DNA of 64,000 nucleotides from Prevotella sp. (GCA_022781445.1 JALETQ010000058.1:1-64000), one strand, 5' to 3'; positions 1 through 9,990 are shown, numbered from the stretch's first letter. Notes: a model not told the origin generated them from the sequence alone. Numbers and translations are program-made.

Positions 1-1
1 G

Positions 2-89
2 CGGAAAGAGGGGGATTCGAACCCCCGAACCGGTTTTGCCGGTTACACGCTTTCCAGGCGTGCCTCTTCAGCCACTCGAGCACCTTTCC
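2..89 (-). tRNA. tRNA-Ser (anticodon GGA)
   Basis: Reverse complement gives GGAAAGGTGCTCGAGTGGCTGAAGAGGCACGCCTGGAAAGCGTGTAACCGGCAAAACCGGTTCGGGGGTTCGAATCCCCCTCTTTCCGC: class II tRNA with long variable arm, anticodon loop CTGGAAA, TTCGAAT T-loop. Confidence 0.93.
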
Positions 90-105
90 CTAATACTTTG
101 GGTTG

Positions 106-113
106 CAAAAGTA
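106..113 (-). promoter_or_regulatory. Bacteroidetes -7 element (TACTTTTG) for tRNA-Ser
   Basis: Reverse complement of CAAAAGTA just upstream of the tRNA 5' end; fits TAnnTTTG consensus. Confidence 0.55.
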
Positions 114-163
114 GATATTTTTTTACAAACAACGGCATGTCTGTCACTCTTTTTTACTTCTTT

Positions 164-361
164 AACCCAAATCGGTCATTAGATTCCGAGTCGGTTTCGT
201 CTGCCGGCCGGCAGATGGTTTGTCAGTTTGTTGCAGGCGTGGCGGACTACGGCAGGGCAAGCGGGCAGACAAGATGCCGACAAGCGGGCGATACCGGACG
301 GAAAGTCCTGCAATCGGCATGACATGTAGGACAAGACGCCTTGATGACCGATTGGGGATAA
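164..361 (+). repeat. Dispersed TIR element, copy A (~198 bp)
   Basis: Left AACCCAAATCGGTCATTAGATTCCGAGTCGGTTTCGT; right TGATGACCGATTGGGGAT; interior shares GCAGACAAGATGCCGACAAG and (G)GACTACGGCAGGGCAAG with copies C/D. Confidence 0.8.
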
Positions 362-566
362 GATGCCTGTACGCTGATGACGCACAAACATGCAGCACGA
401 AGTCATCCGGCGTTGAACCGTCCTTGCGGAGGGAACAAACGCCGGATGAAAAAGGGAACACAGTCCGTCTTACGGACGGTTATATATTTATTATGGTATA
501 CATTTCGGGTCGGTGCCGTCTCGGAGACTGATACCGCGATGCCATCACCGAAATGTCACGGAAGGT

Positions 567-2963
567 TTATTTCACCACTTTCTTGCCATTCACGACATAG
601 ATGCCGGAAGCAGCATTGTCGAGCGATCCTTCCACACGACGACCGTCGACGGTGTAAACCACAGTCTTGGCTTCAGCCGGAACGATGTCCGCAGACTTGA
701 TGCCGGTGGTCTCACCCGGTTCGATGAATTTCGGGAAATCTTTGGCAGCTCCGCTACCCATGTATTGCATCGCACCCCTGAATGAATGGAAAAAGCCGTT
801 GGTATTGTCGGTGCTCACGGCATGCCATGTTTTGGTACTGCCGTTCAGCATATAGAGTTTTTGTGCGGCAGCATCGCCATTATACACGTTCACGTTGGTG
901 TTGATGAATTTCCACAGACTTCCGTCGGCAGGACCATCGCCGATCTTGGTGCTCTTCACTTCCACGCCGGTCGCCTCGAACTTGTGGGTGGTCAGCAAGC
1001 CTGCATCGGTGAATCGCAAAACATACGGATGATTGCTTTCGAGTTTGCCGGCAGCCTCATTGGCTGTTTTGTTGATCAACCGGCTGTCATCGAGCGAAAC
1101 GAACCACAATCCCTTTTCATTGAGCGAACCTGCCATATCCATTTCCTTGACCAGTTTATAGGCTTTTACACCCGAAGCCAGCGAAGCACCTCCATAGGGA
1201 AGCGAAACCGAGAAGATGTTCAGCGTGTTTGCAGTAAATTTGCGCTCGTATGCAGCTTTGTCGGCCGTGAAAGCGTAGGGGATCTCATAATCGCAACCAC
1301 GTACGCTGTACGGATATTTGTTTTGCAATTCCTCAAAGGTCACTTTTTCTTGAGGATTAGCCTGAATCTGTGCAGGAACACTGGTATAAAAGTTCAACTT
1401 CTGATAAGCCGCATCTTGATCATAAACCTTAAAATTATCGCAACATAAACTACCATCGGCCTTTTTCATAATGAAATTTTCTTGCCCGTCAGCCATAAAA
1501 GTAGATCTTTCTTCATAAGTAAGATTTTGAGGAAGGTATATCAAAGTATACTTCTGCGCCATTCCAAAAGGATTATCTGCCACATCCCTATTCGCTTTTT
1601 TCGTTTTCAATCCATCAAGTATCGTCTGACTGTTCACCTTTGTCATATCGACATACTTGAGGTTATCACATCCTTTAAATTGCCGATCACCTAAATACAA
1701 ATTGCTATTTGCCTCGAAAAAGAAATGTTCCAAACCACCACATGCAGAAAATACTGCATTCTCCATTCTTGTTACAGAAGATGGTATCGTGATATCCCCG
1801 ACAAGTGGTACCGTAGCAAAACTGCATAAACCCAATCGTTTGATTGTATTGGGGATAACTAATTTTTCCACCTTGCGAGAACCATAAAAAGCAAAATTAC
1901 CTATATCCTCAAGATCTCTCGGAAAATGAATTCCATTATAAAACATCCATCCCGGATTATCAGGTGTCGCTCCCCAAGGCTGATTCCCGATGACTTTCAG
2001 AGTTTGTGGCAGGTGCAAATCACCAATTATGTGGGCAAAATTGAAAGACATATCCCCGATTTTCTCCAATCCTTCAGGAAAAGGAATGGGTTGATTGATG
2101 GGAGAATGGTGAAATGCGTTAGCCCCAATTTCTTTTACTCCATGTTCAAACACGACAGAAGTAATTTTATCAGAGAAAGCAAAAGCATATTGCCCAATTT
2201 CCTGTGTTACTGTCCCTATGCCATTGTTTCTATCCTTGAAAACAACTTTTGTCACATAGTCGTTATTTTCAAATGCGCGTTCGGCTATCACCGGAATATC
2301 CGTCGGTATCTCCAATTCTCCTTCCAATCCCGTCTTCAGGAAAGCCCACTTTCCAATGGCACCGACCTTACATCCCGGAGCAAAAGTAAGTTTCTTCAAT
2401 TTCGAACAGTTCTGACACATCAATGCAGGAATTTCTTTCAGATTGGTTGATTTGATGGTCAATGCCTGAATATATACCCCGGCGGGATTGTTATCCTCCA
2501 GATTGGCAACCATCTGTTCTGTGTTTTCTCCGATAACCATCTCATAAAGGGAAGGAAAATTTACCTTATCCAATTTTACAGTCTCATTGTTTCCGCTCAG
2601 AATTCCAATACGTGAGATAGTATGATAGTTTTTGTTCATATCATTGTCCGCATTCTCAATTGAAGGATAAACAGATTGTCTACCATGCGGAAATTCAAGT
2701 AATACAGCTGTTTCTTCGGATACATTGGGTTTTTCTTTGAAATATACCTGTGTCACAGCACCTTCTTTCCTGCCACGATCTACATTATCATATTCAGTAA
2801 TGCGATAATATACCGGCACGGTTTTCTCCATACCTCCTTCGGTATATTTCGCCACATTTTTATGCCACCACGTTTTGTATTCCGGAGTTTGTTGCGCCGT
2901 GGCCATTTGGCTTCCCATCAGCATGATGATGACAGCCATTAAACTAAGTAATTGTTTTTTCAT
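567..2963 (-). CDS. BspA-like leucine-rich repeat surface/secreted protein with C-terminal sorting-like motif
   Basis: Signal peptide MKKQLLSLMAVIIMLMGSQMATAQ; repeated IGxxAFxxxxxLxxVxIPxxVxxIG units; C-term YTVDGRRVEGSLDNAASGIYVVNGKKVVK. Confidence 0.88.
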   Translation of the reverse strand: MKKQLLSLMAVIIMLMGSQMATAQQTPEYKTWWHKNVAKYTEGGMEKTVPVYYRITEYDNVDRGRKEGAVTQVYFKEKPNVSEETAVLLEFPHGRQSVYPSIENADNDMNKNYHTISRIGILSGNNETVKLDKVNFPSLYEMVIGENTEQMVANLEDNNPAGVYIQALTIKSTNLKEIPALMCQNCSKLKKLTFAPGCKVGAIGKWAFLKTGLEGELEIPTDIPVIAERAFENNDYVTKVVFKDRNNGIGTVTQEIGQYAFAFSDKITSVVFEHGVKEIGANAFHHSPINQPIPFPEGLEKIGDMSFNFAHIIGDLHLPQTLKVIGNQPWGATPDNPGWMFYNGIHFPRDLEDIGNFAFYGSRKVEKLVIPNTIKRLGLCSFATVPLVGDITIPSSVTRMENAVFSACGGLEHFFFEANSNLYLGDRQFKGCDNLKYVDMTKVNSQTILDGLKTKKANRDVADNPFGMAQKYTLIYLPQNLTYEERSTFMADGQENFIMKKADGSLCCDNFKVYDQDAAYQKLNFYTSVPAQIQANPQEKVTFEELQNKYPYSVRGCDYEIPYAFTADKAAYERKFTANTLNIFSVSLPYGGASLASGVKAYKLVKEMDMAGSLNEKGLWFVSLDDSRLINKTANEAAGKLESNHPYVLRFTDAGLLTTHKFEATGVEVKSTKIGDGPADGSLWKFINTNVNVYNGDAAAQKLYMLNGSTKTWHAVSTDNTNGFFHSFRGAMQYMGSGAAKDFPKFIEPGETTGIKSADIVPAEAKTVVYTVDGRRVEGSLDNAASGIYVVNGKKVVK

Positions 2964-3122
2964 TCTAAAAATATTGTTTGTTGTTATGATGATTTATGTC
3001 AACAGATTATCAACAGGTTGTCAGCCACACTCCGAGTCAGCTCTCCACTCCTTTTCGTAAACCGTGTTTCATGTTATCGCGACCGGCATGGAGAGCTGCC
3101 CGGCATGTGGGCTTCAACTTCC

Positions 3123-5456
3123 TTATATTTTATAAATCTTCTTGCCACCGACGATATATATTTCTCCGGCAGGGAGAGTATCGAAATCAGTACCCACATA
3201 GCGTCCGCCAACGGTATATATTTTTTCTTGTCGGCTTTGGATGCTCTTTTCTACTTCTTCGATGCCGGTCACTTCACTTTCGTCATCAACCACCATCACG
3301 AAGCTGACAGGAGCCTTTCCCTCGGCAACAGGTCTCACCACGTATGCACGCATGGAATGCACGAAACCCTTATAGCCGTTTTGCGCATCTTCATCAGTGT
3401 TGGTACCTTTCCAAGAGGTTCCTTCCTTGCGGATGACGGGATACCACGTGCCGCTTTTCAAGGTATAATATCCTTTGTTGGCAGCATCGGCGTGGAACAT
3501 ATTGACGGTCGTTCCGCGGAATTGCAGACCGTCTTCTGCAACAGGAGTCTGATCAGACACTTCCGGGGTCACAGGTACAGTCGCATTGTTTGCCACGGAA
3601 AAGGTCAGATCCTTCGAAGCGTCAACCACACGCAGCACGTAGGGTTCGTTGGCCTTCATCAGATTGTCGTCGGTTGACAAGAAGTAATATTGGTTCGATG
3701 CTTCGAGCATTCTTTTCAACTGATACGCACGCATACCGGCAGGAACAGTAGCATCGAAAGGAAGGGTGACGGTATAGGTACGGTCGTATTCCTTGGCAAA
3801 GGTACGATTGACATAACTTGCCGTTGCGGCAGTAAATCCATGCAATATGGTATAATCGCATCCGCGGGACATGTTGAAATTTTCGGGTGTGGGGGCATCG
3901 GGCATGACGCGTCTGCTTTGTCCCACCCAGGTGCGGTCACCGTATTTCTTGTCGCCGATACTGTAATAGCGTCCCTCCTTGTCCGAGTCGTACACCACAA
4001 ACTTGCTGCAATGTCCGTCGGCCACAAAGTTTTCTTCACCGTCCTTCACCGTGCTTCCGGCAGGAAGATACACCATCGTATAGTTGGGCATCTCGGCATA
4101 TTGTCCGGTGGCACTCGGCATACGAGAGGCATCGGTTGCTTTCAGCTTGGTGATGTTGCTCAGGTCGAGATAACTCAGGTTGAAACACTGCTTGAAAGCA
4201 GACGCACCGATCTTTTCGAGCTGACTGCCATCTGCAAAACTGATTCCGGAGAATGGCGAGCAGAAGAACGCTCCATCTCCGATGGTGGTTACGCCGGCAG
4301 GGATGACGAGACTTTGGGTGGATCCCACCAACTCGAAAGCATAAGCTCCGATTTCGGTAAGTGTTTCCGGCAACGTGATGTGTCCGTCCCATTGTTCATT
4401 GCGCAGGAAAGCCCTGTCCGATATTTTGGTCAATGAGTTGGGGAGGGTGATATCTCCATACCAATTACCGTTGCGGAAAGCATCGATACCGATGGTTGTG
4501 AGTTTCGAGTCCTTGGGGAACACCAGCTTGTTTTTACCCGGGAAGACAGGAACGGTGGATTCCTTACGCCAATGTGCGAAAGCTCCTTCGCCAATCGACA
4601 CCAACGATGCGGGAAGCACGATTTCGGGACTTTCAACATTTTTGCACTCACGGAATGCGTTATTGCCGATGGTCTGCAGATTGGCGGGCAGACTTATACG
4701 CTTGATTCCGCTTTGACGAAAAGCGTCATCGGGAATCGCGGTGACCGGTGAGTCCGAAACAAAGTTCACGGCCTCCAATGAGGTTGTCCCCATAAAACAA
4801 GATTTTCCCAAGGAAGTCACAGTGGCAGGCAACTCGATGACACCGGTCAGTCCGGTATTCTTGAATGCCGATTCTCCCATTGAGACCAAGCCCGGAGGCA
4901 ATGTCACCGACTTCAAGGTCGGCAGATCGGGAAACGCATCCTTGGGAATGGCCGTCAGAGAAGCGGGCAGGACCAATCGGGCCAACAGGCTTCCGGCAAA
5001 AACATTGTCACCCAAGGTGGTCAGCTTCGAGGAAGCGGGAAATTCGGCTTCGGTGATCTTGGTCAGTTCAAATGCCCTGTAATCGACAGACTTCACCGTG
5101 GACGGAAATACAAGCTTGCCGCCTATACCTGTTTGCTTGAACGCACGATAGCCGATGGTTTGCAGATTTTCGTGCAGCGTCAGCGATGTGACGGCCGCCT
5201 TTCCCATGAAGGCACCATTGCCGATGGCTGTCACCCGGTAGGTGGCCGCGCCGACGGTAATGGTGGCCGGAATGTCGAGCGTTCCGCCAAACGTTTCCCG
5301 GAATGTGCCGCCGGTGATGGTGGCATCCGTGCCCGAGACGGTATAATTCAGCGAATAGGTCTTGTCCGGCGATTCATAAGTCTGCGCCGACAGCATCAAG
5401 GGAAAAAGCAACAGGAGCAGGACGACCTGCATGGATTTCAAAATAATTTTATACAT
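3123..5456 (-). CDS. BspA-like leucine-rich repeat surface/secreted protein
   Basis: Signal peptide; many LRR_5 units (LPASLTAIPKDAFPDLPTLKSVTLPPGLVSMGESAFKNTGLTGVIELPATV); C-term IYTVGGRYVGTDFDTLPAGEIYIVGGKKIYKI. Confidence 0.9.
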   Translation of the reverse strand: MYKIILKSMQVVLLLLLFPLMLSAQTYESPDKTYSLNYTVSGTDATITGGTFRETFGGTLDIPATITVGAATYRVTAIGNGAFMGKAAVTSLTLHENLQTIGYRAFKQTGIGGKLVFPSTVKSVDYRAFELTKITEAEFPASSKLTTLGDNVFAGSLLARLVLPASLTAIPKDAFPDLPTLKSVTLPPGLVSMGESAFKNTGLTGVIELPATVTSLGKSCFMGTTSLEAVNFVSDSPVTAIPDDAFRQSGIKRISLPANLQTIGNNAFRECKNVESPEIVLPASLVSIGEGAFAHWRKESTVPVFPGKNKLVFPKDSKLTTIGIDAFRNGNWYGDITLPNSLTKISDRAFLRNEQWDGHITLPETLTEIGAYAFELVGSTQSLVIPAGVTTIGDGAFFCSPFSGISFADGSQLEKIGASAFKQCFNLSYLDLSNITKLKATDASRMPSATGQYAEMPNYTMVYLPAGSTVKDGEENFVADGHCSKFVVYDSDKEGRYYSIGDKKYGDRTWVGQSRRVMPDAPTPENFNMSRGCDYTILHGFTAATASYVNRTFAKEYDRTYTVTLPFDATVPAGMRAYQLKRMLEASNQYYFLSTDDNLMKANEPYVLRVVDASKDLTFSVANNATVPVTPEVSDQTPVAEDGLQFRGTTVNMFHADAANKGYYTLKSGTWYPVIRKEGTSWKGTNTDEDAQNGYKGFVHSMRAYVVRPVAEGKAPVSFVMVVDDESEVTGIEEVEKSIQSRQEKIYTVGGRYVGTDFDTLPAGEIYIVGGKKIYKI

Positions 5457-5839
5457 AATTGAAATTTTACGATAACAACGTCATAAATAAATATAAGGAG
5501 GAGAAAGGAAATGTCGTTTTTCGTGTACCTCTGCCACTTTCGACATTGACTGTAAGTATGTTCTCCGATTCTGCATCCATGCCTGTCAGGGGGACGGCTT
5601 CACAGAAGCCCCCAATCGGGGAAAGCCACCCGACTTTTTGCACGGAGATTTCCGAATCATACATCATTTTCAAAAAACCGAATGCGCCATCTCCGGAAAA
5701 ATCGTCGGAAAGAAACAAATCGTCCCATCTTCATCAACCCGTCAGGAAAAGAGTAACAATCCTGCAACCCAACGAACATTCCTCCCCTTTCGGGGAAGCC
5801 GTTTCCACGGATGACGGGCGCAACCGGAATTAAAAAATT

Positions 5840-5910
5840 AAACCCAAACCGGTCATCAGACCGTCAAGTTCAACATTTCATGCCATTCACTGATGACCCA
5901 TGCGGGTTAA
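5840..5910. repeat. Dispersed TIR element, short copy I (~71 bp)
   Basis: TAAACCCAAACCGGTCATCAGA ... CTGATGACCCATGCGGGTTAA inverted ends; right end begins at the TAA stop of the neighbouring minus-strand ORF. Confidence 0.65.
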
Positions 5911-6101
5911 AGTTCCCGCCAAAGCTTTCCCTTAACCGTATCGCCGTCTTCATCTTCAAAGAAGTTATTGCCCTTGGCATCACCTCCACCGAATGCCGGA
6001 TCGTTACTTACTGTCATCGAAAGACTATCCAACAGACACTCGCCTCTCAACCGCATGACCTCCACAGACGGAGCCATATACTCATTTCTTTTATTCTTCA
6101 T
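5907..6101 (-). CDS. Small 64-aa Bacteroidales peptide (hypothetical)
   Basis: MKNKRNEYMAPSVEVMRLRGECLLDSLSMTVSNDPAFGGGDAKGNNFFEDEDGDTVKGKLWREL; resembles the recurring short 'Y.AP..EV......L..S' peptides of Prevotella/Bacteroides. Confidence 0.6.
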   Translation of the reverse strand: MKNKRNEYMAPSVEVMRLRGECLLDSLSMTVSNDPAFGGGDAKGNNFFEDEDGDTVKGKLWREL

Positions 6102-6718
6102 TGCTTTTAATTGATTTTATATCGTTTATAATTCTTAATATGATTCGGCCTCAAACCATCACTGAAATATCTGTCAATTCTCATGATCCTACAAAAACCG
6201 AGGCGATGATTCACAGGAAGCGAACAAACGGAACGATAATAAGGAAACTTCCAGAAGACGGATTATATATTCAAATTTATCTTTATATTTCGGCAGGTTT
6301 TGTTATGCTTGCCATTGTCATCATGCAGGCTGCCCCTTCCGGGATACCGCCACATTACTTCATTCGTGCGGCGAAACCGACAGACAATACTGCATCAACG
6401 GCAATGAATTTTCTTCTATGTTATACTGACAACTTTTATTATAGCCTTAAAACAGGTACAAAGGTAAACGTATCGCTTCACATCCTCAAAAAAAATCAAT
6501 CAAAAAAAAAACGATTCGTAAAAATTGTTTATATACACAGGACATTTACCGACAAATGCAACAGAAATCGTTTGACAACAGGCATTTACACTTTCAACCG
6601 ACAAACAGCGACAAATACGGAGAAATGCGTCGGACACAGCATTATCGCCGGCCGGACATCCCCGATTCGAGAAAAACACCCATACGACCGAACTCCCATG
6701 ACCGTCCGGGGTTTACCC

Positions 6719-6798
6719 GAAGGGCAGGTTTCACACTCCAAAAGTACACGGATTACAAGACAAAAGGGCAACTCTCACAAAGCAAAAGGGCACGTTCA
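6719..6798 (+). repeat. 22-bp-periodic array, 4 units
   Basis: Units at 6719 GAAGGGCAGGTTTC, 6741 AAAGTACACGGATT, 6763 AAAGGGCAACTCTC, 6785 AAAGGGCACGTTCA; start-to-start spacing exactly 22 bp. Confidence 0.8.
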
Positions 6799-6898
6799 GC
6801 CAAACGGCCTCCCCCATACGTCCATGACGCACTTGCCGTAGCCCGCAACAGGCCGGCAAACAGACAAAACCGGTCCGGACTCCGATGACCGACCCGGG
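6799..6898 (-). repeat. Dispersed TIR element, partial copy U
   Basis: Contains CTTGCCGTAGCCCGCAACAGGCCGGCAAACAGACAAAACCGG and end ACTCCGATGACCGACCCGGG matching the minus-orientation end of copy C. Confidence 0.6.
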
Positions 6899-6993
6899 GG
6901 CATGGAAGATGCCCCGACATGACCGTGCGCCGACAGCACACAAAAACGATGACCACAGACAGGCAGACGAAGAATACCGGTCGGGCATCCGCC

Positions 6994-8220
6994 TCACAGC
7001 AAACGTCTGGAAAGATAACGCACGGGATACCATACGGCAGCAAAACCCACCAGCACGACAGTGACGAACACGCCGGCCACATCAAGGGCGCGCACGCTGA
7101 CGGGATAGGCATCGACGACAAACGACCCTTTGGACCGGCCGAGTGCCACGAGTCCGTAAGTTTGCTGAAGCCAACACAACAACAAGCCCAGCGCGATGCC
7201 CAAGACCGCACCCGCGACGGCGATGAGCCTGCCCTCGTACAGAAAAACCCGGGTGAGCATCTTGTCGTTCATGCCCAGACGGCGCAGCGTGACAGCATCG
7301 TCCTTCTTGTCGATGATGAGCATGGAGAGCGACCCGATGATGTTAAAACACGCCACCATGAGGATGAACGTGAGGAAGAAGTAAGCCATGAGCTTCTCGA
7401 TGTTCATGATGCGGAAGGTGTCGGCATGCTGGGCGTAGCGGTCGAGCACTCTGTACTTGTTGCCGGCAAAGGCTTCGATCTTGGCTTTGACGGCATCGAC
7501 ATCGGCAGACGGCACGAGTTTGATTTCGAGCGACGACACCATGCCCTGTTGGTCGAACATGCGGCGTGCAAAGCCGATGGAAGTGATGAGGTACTTGCCG
7601 TCATACTGCATCTGGTTGACGTTGAAGACGACACCGGGCGACAGCAGGGAGTCGGTCACGAAAGCGGCTTCGGGGTTCATCATGTCGAGCTGTCCCTCAC
7701 GCTGAGGGGCATAGACCCTCAGAAAACCGTCGAAGGCGGCACCGACACCGAGGTCCTGTGCAAGACGCGCACCAAGGATGCCATACTGCAGGTTGGCGGC
7801 ATGGAGCGAATATTCGCCCTCGCCGATGAGCAGCGACCGTATGCCGGTGAGCCGGTCGTACCCATCTTCCACCCCCTTGAGGACAACCATCGCCTGACGG
7901 TCGCCATACATCACGAGGGCTTGGTCCTCGACACACCCGCACGCCAGCTCCACTTCGGGCAACTGCCTGATGCGGGTAAGGACGGCATCGTCGGCAGGCA
8001 TGGCCTTTCCCTCCACGGGCACCACCTTCAGCGGCGGGTCGAAACGGGTGAAGAGCGACGCGATGAGGTCCTGAAAGCCATTGAACGCGCTCAGCGTGAC
8101 AACCATCGCCATGGCTGCCACCGCCACACCCATCACCGAGATGGCACTGATGATGTTGATGACGTTGGTACTCTTGCGGGAAAAGAGGTATCGACGGGCA
8201 ATGAAAAAAGATAGATTCAT
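6994..8220 (-). CDS. FtsX/LolC-LolE-type ABC transporter permease
   Basis: MNLSFFIARRYLFSRKSTNVINIISAISVMGVAVAAMAMVVTLSAFNGFQ; C-terminal FtsX domain with 3 TM segments. Confidence 0.9.
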   Translation of the reverse strand: MNLSFFIARRYLFSRKSTNVINIISAISVMGVAVAAMAMVVTLSAFNGFQDLIASLFTRFDPPLKVVPVEGKAMPADDAVLTRIRQLPEVELACGCVEDQALVMYGDRQAMVVLKGVEDGYDRLTGIRSLLIGEGEYSLHAANLQYGILGARLAQDLGVGAAFDGFLRVYAPQREGQLDMMNPEAAFVTDSLLSPGVVFNVNQMQYDGKYLITSIGFARRMFDQQGMVSSLEIKLVPSADVDAVKAKIEAFAGNKYRVLDRYAQHADTFRIMNIEKLMAYFFLTFILMVACFNIIGSLSMLIIDKKDDAVTLRRLGMNDKMLTRVFLYEGRLIAVAGAVLGIALGLLLCWLQQTYGLVALGRSKGSFVVDAYPVSVRALDVAGVFVTVVLVGFAAVWYPVRYLSRRLL

Positions 8221-8307
8221 GGATGTCAGCTTGTGCCGTTACCGGCGCGACGACAGCCGTGAAGGTGTCGCGCGGCCTAAAAAAGCGGGATTGCCGGCGG
8301 CCGGCGA

Positions 8308-8670
8308 TTACGCTTCCCCGTCGGCTGCGGGAGTGTCGGTTTTCAACAATTCGTCGATACGTTCGATATAGTCGAGCGAGTCGTCGACAAAAAAGCGCAA
8401 TTCGGGGATGATTCTCACCTGATGGCGTATGCGGGTGCCGAGTTCATAGCGGATGGTTTTCTCGTTGGCCGTGATGTTGTTCACGATTTCTTCGGCTCTT
8501 TCGGAGGGGAAAATGCTGAGATATGCCGTACAGATACCCAAGTCGGGCGACACCTTGGTGCGGGTGACACTCACCAGCACGCCTTTGGTCATGCGTGTTT
8601 GCGACTGGAAAATCTGCGCGAGTTCTTTCTGCAATAATCTTGCCACTCGGTTGGTTCTTGTTTCTTGCAT
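8308..8670 (-). CDS. rbfA: Ribosome-binding factor A
   Basis: MQETRTNRVARLLQKELAQIFQSQTRMTKGVLVSVTRTKVSPDLGICTAYLSIF...RHQVRIIPELRFFVDDSLDYIERIDELL is characteristic of RbfA. Confidence 0.95.
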   Translation of the reverse strand: MQETRTNRVARLLQKELAQIFQSQTRMTKGVLVSVTRTKVSPDLGICTAYLSIFPSERAEEIVNNITANEKTIRYELGTRIRHQVRIIPELRFFVDDSLDYIERIDELLKTDTPAADGEA

Positions 8671-8694
8671 GGCTTTTCTTCTTGATATATCTTG

Positions 8695-8702
8695 CAAAGG
8701 TA
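8695..8702 (-). promoter_or_regulatory. -7 element (TACCTTTG) for rbfA/permease operon
   Basis: Reverse complement of CAAAGGTA ~25 bp upstream of rbfA start. Confidence 0.55.
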
Positions 8703-8985
8703 AGCAAGAAAATCGAGAATAGGAAGGATGGCCGTCGATATTTCTCCGTCACACCATAATCATAATATATACGCGCGCGAGCCACCGTCGCGCTTTTTAT
8801 GTATGTTTGTGGGCAGGCGGCACACGAACAGACAAGGCCGGACAGCCGAAGAAGGGAATCCCGGCACGGATGAGGGGGCGAATGCAGAGACGAAACGGCA
8901 TCGGAAAGCAGCTTTGAGACCTTTTGAAAACCAACCGCTTACGAAAGGACATCTCATTTTGGGCAACTCGTTCGGACGAAATAGC

Positions 8986-9016
8986 TTGCAATCGGACGAA
9001 AAATGTTGTAATTTTG
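8986..9016 (+). promoter_or_regulatory. Promoter TTG-N20-TAATTTTG for the HU-like gene
   Basis: TTG at 8986-8988, TAATTTTG at 9009-9016; matches Bacteroidetes sigma-ABfr consensus. Confidence 0.65.
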
Positions 9017-9146
9017 CCATCGCCAAGACAAAACCGCAGCACTTCTCCGAGAGGTCTTTTTGCCGGCAACGACACTCGCAGATGCTGTCCGCGGACAATG
9101 GGCACCACACAGTATTAACCATTAAAAAAAAGAAAGGATCAACAAC

Positions 9147-9629
9147 ATGGCAGTTTTCTACAAATTGTACCAGAACAACAACAAGAACTTTGCCAACAAG
9201 GGCAAATGGTATGCACGCTCGGTCATTACCGAAACAGTCGACACCAACCAACTGGCCGAACGCATTCAGCGTAATTGCACCGTCAAGAAGAGCGACGTGC
9301 TGGCCGTGCTGACCGAACTCACGGAGGTGATGCAGGACGAGCTTCAGGCTTCGCACCGCGTGAAACTCAACGGCATCGGGTCGTTCAAGATCGGCATCTC
9401 GACCGGGCCTGCCGACACCGCCAAGGATTTTCAACCTGCGAAGCACCTCAAAGGACTGCACGTGCTGTTCAGCCCGGAAATGAAGAAAGACGCCTCACAG
9501 ATGCGAACCCGCGCCCTGCTCAATGGCTGCCTCGTGATGGAAGCACCCAAGAACGGCGAACCGGCAGGAGAAACGGATGAAACGACCGGCGGAAACTCCG
9601 ACAACAACGAGTCGCAACCGCTGCCCTAA
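9147..9629 (+). CDS. HU-like (HU-HIG type) DNA-binding protein
   Basis: MAVFYKLYQNNNKNFANKGKWYARSVITETVDTNQLAERIQRNCTVKKSDVLAVLTELTEVMQDELQASHRVKLNGIGSFKIGIS typical of Bacteroidetes HU-family proteins. Confidence 0.92.
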   Translation: MAVFYKLYQNNNKNFANKGKWYARSVITETVDTNQLAERIQRNCTVKKSDVLAVLTELTEVMQDELQASHRVKLNGIGSFKIGISTGPADTAKDFQPAKHLKGLHVLFSPEMKKDASQMRTRALLNGCLVMEAPKNGEPAGETDETTGGNSDNNESQPLP

Positions 9630-9885
9630 CCCATCGGAGCAGGCGAGACGGGCAACAGCGACCGACAGCCGCCGGATCACTACCGACCCGATCCGCCTGT
9701 AACCGGCTTCCTGCCAAAGGTCATCGCTCCGCCACGGCCGTGACCGGTGGCAGGATTCTCCCACCGACATCCGGATGATGGAGAAACCACACAACAACCA
9801 CGAACGGCCGATGCTGCCGCTTATTCTTGTCGGCGGCATCGGCGGCAGTGGACAACCTGCTTACTAAACCTAAAACCAACCACAC

Positions 9886-9990
9886 ATGAAGAAAATAGAA
9901 CCGGACATGATGAAGAAAATATTGAAAATCCTTGTTGCCGTCGCCACGGCGTTACTCGGCGTTATAGGAGGGGCACAGGCCATGAGCTGA
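9886..9990 (+). CDS. Smalltalk protein (34 aa)
   Basis: ATG at 9886, TGA at 9988-9990: MKKIEPDMMKKILKILVAVATALLGVIGGAQAMS; small single-TM ORF downstream of an HU gene, as seen for the 'smalltalk' family. Confidence 0.8.
   Translation: MKKIEPDMMKKILKILVAVATALLGVIGGAQAMS

Noticed and set aside
6919-8214. 431-aa plus-strand ORF
   Set aside because: Antisense shadow of the FtsX-type permease gene; His/Asp/Arg-rich composition typical of reverse-frame translation.
8944-8972. Another AAAGGAC... array upstream of the HU gene
   Set aside because: Only one unit-like sequence; neighbouring similar motifs do not fall on the 22-bp grid.
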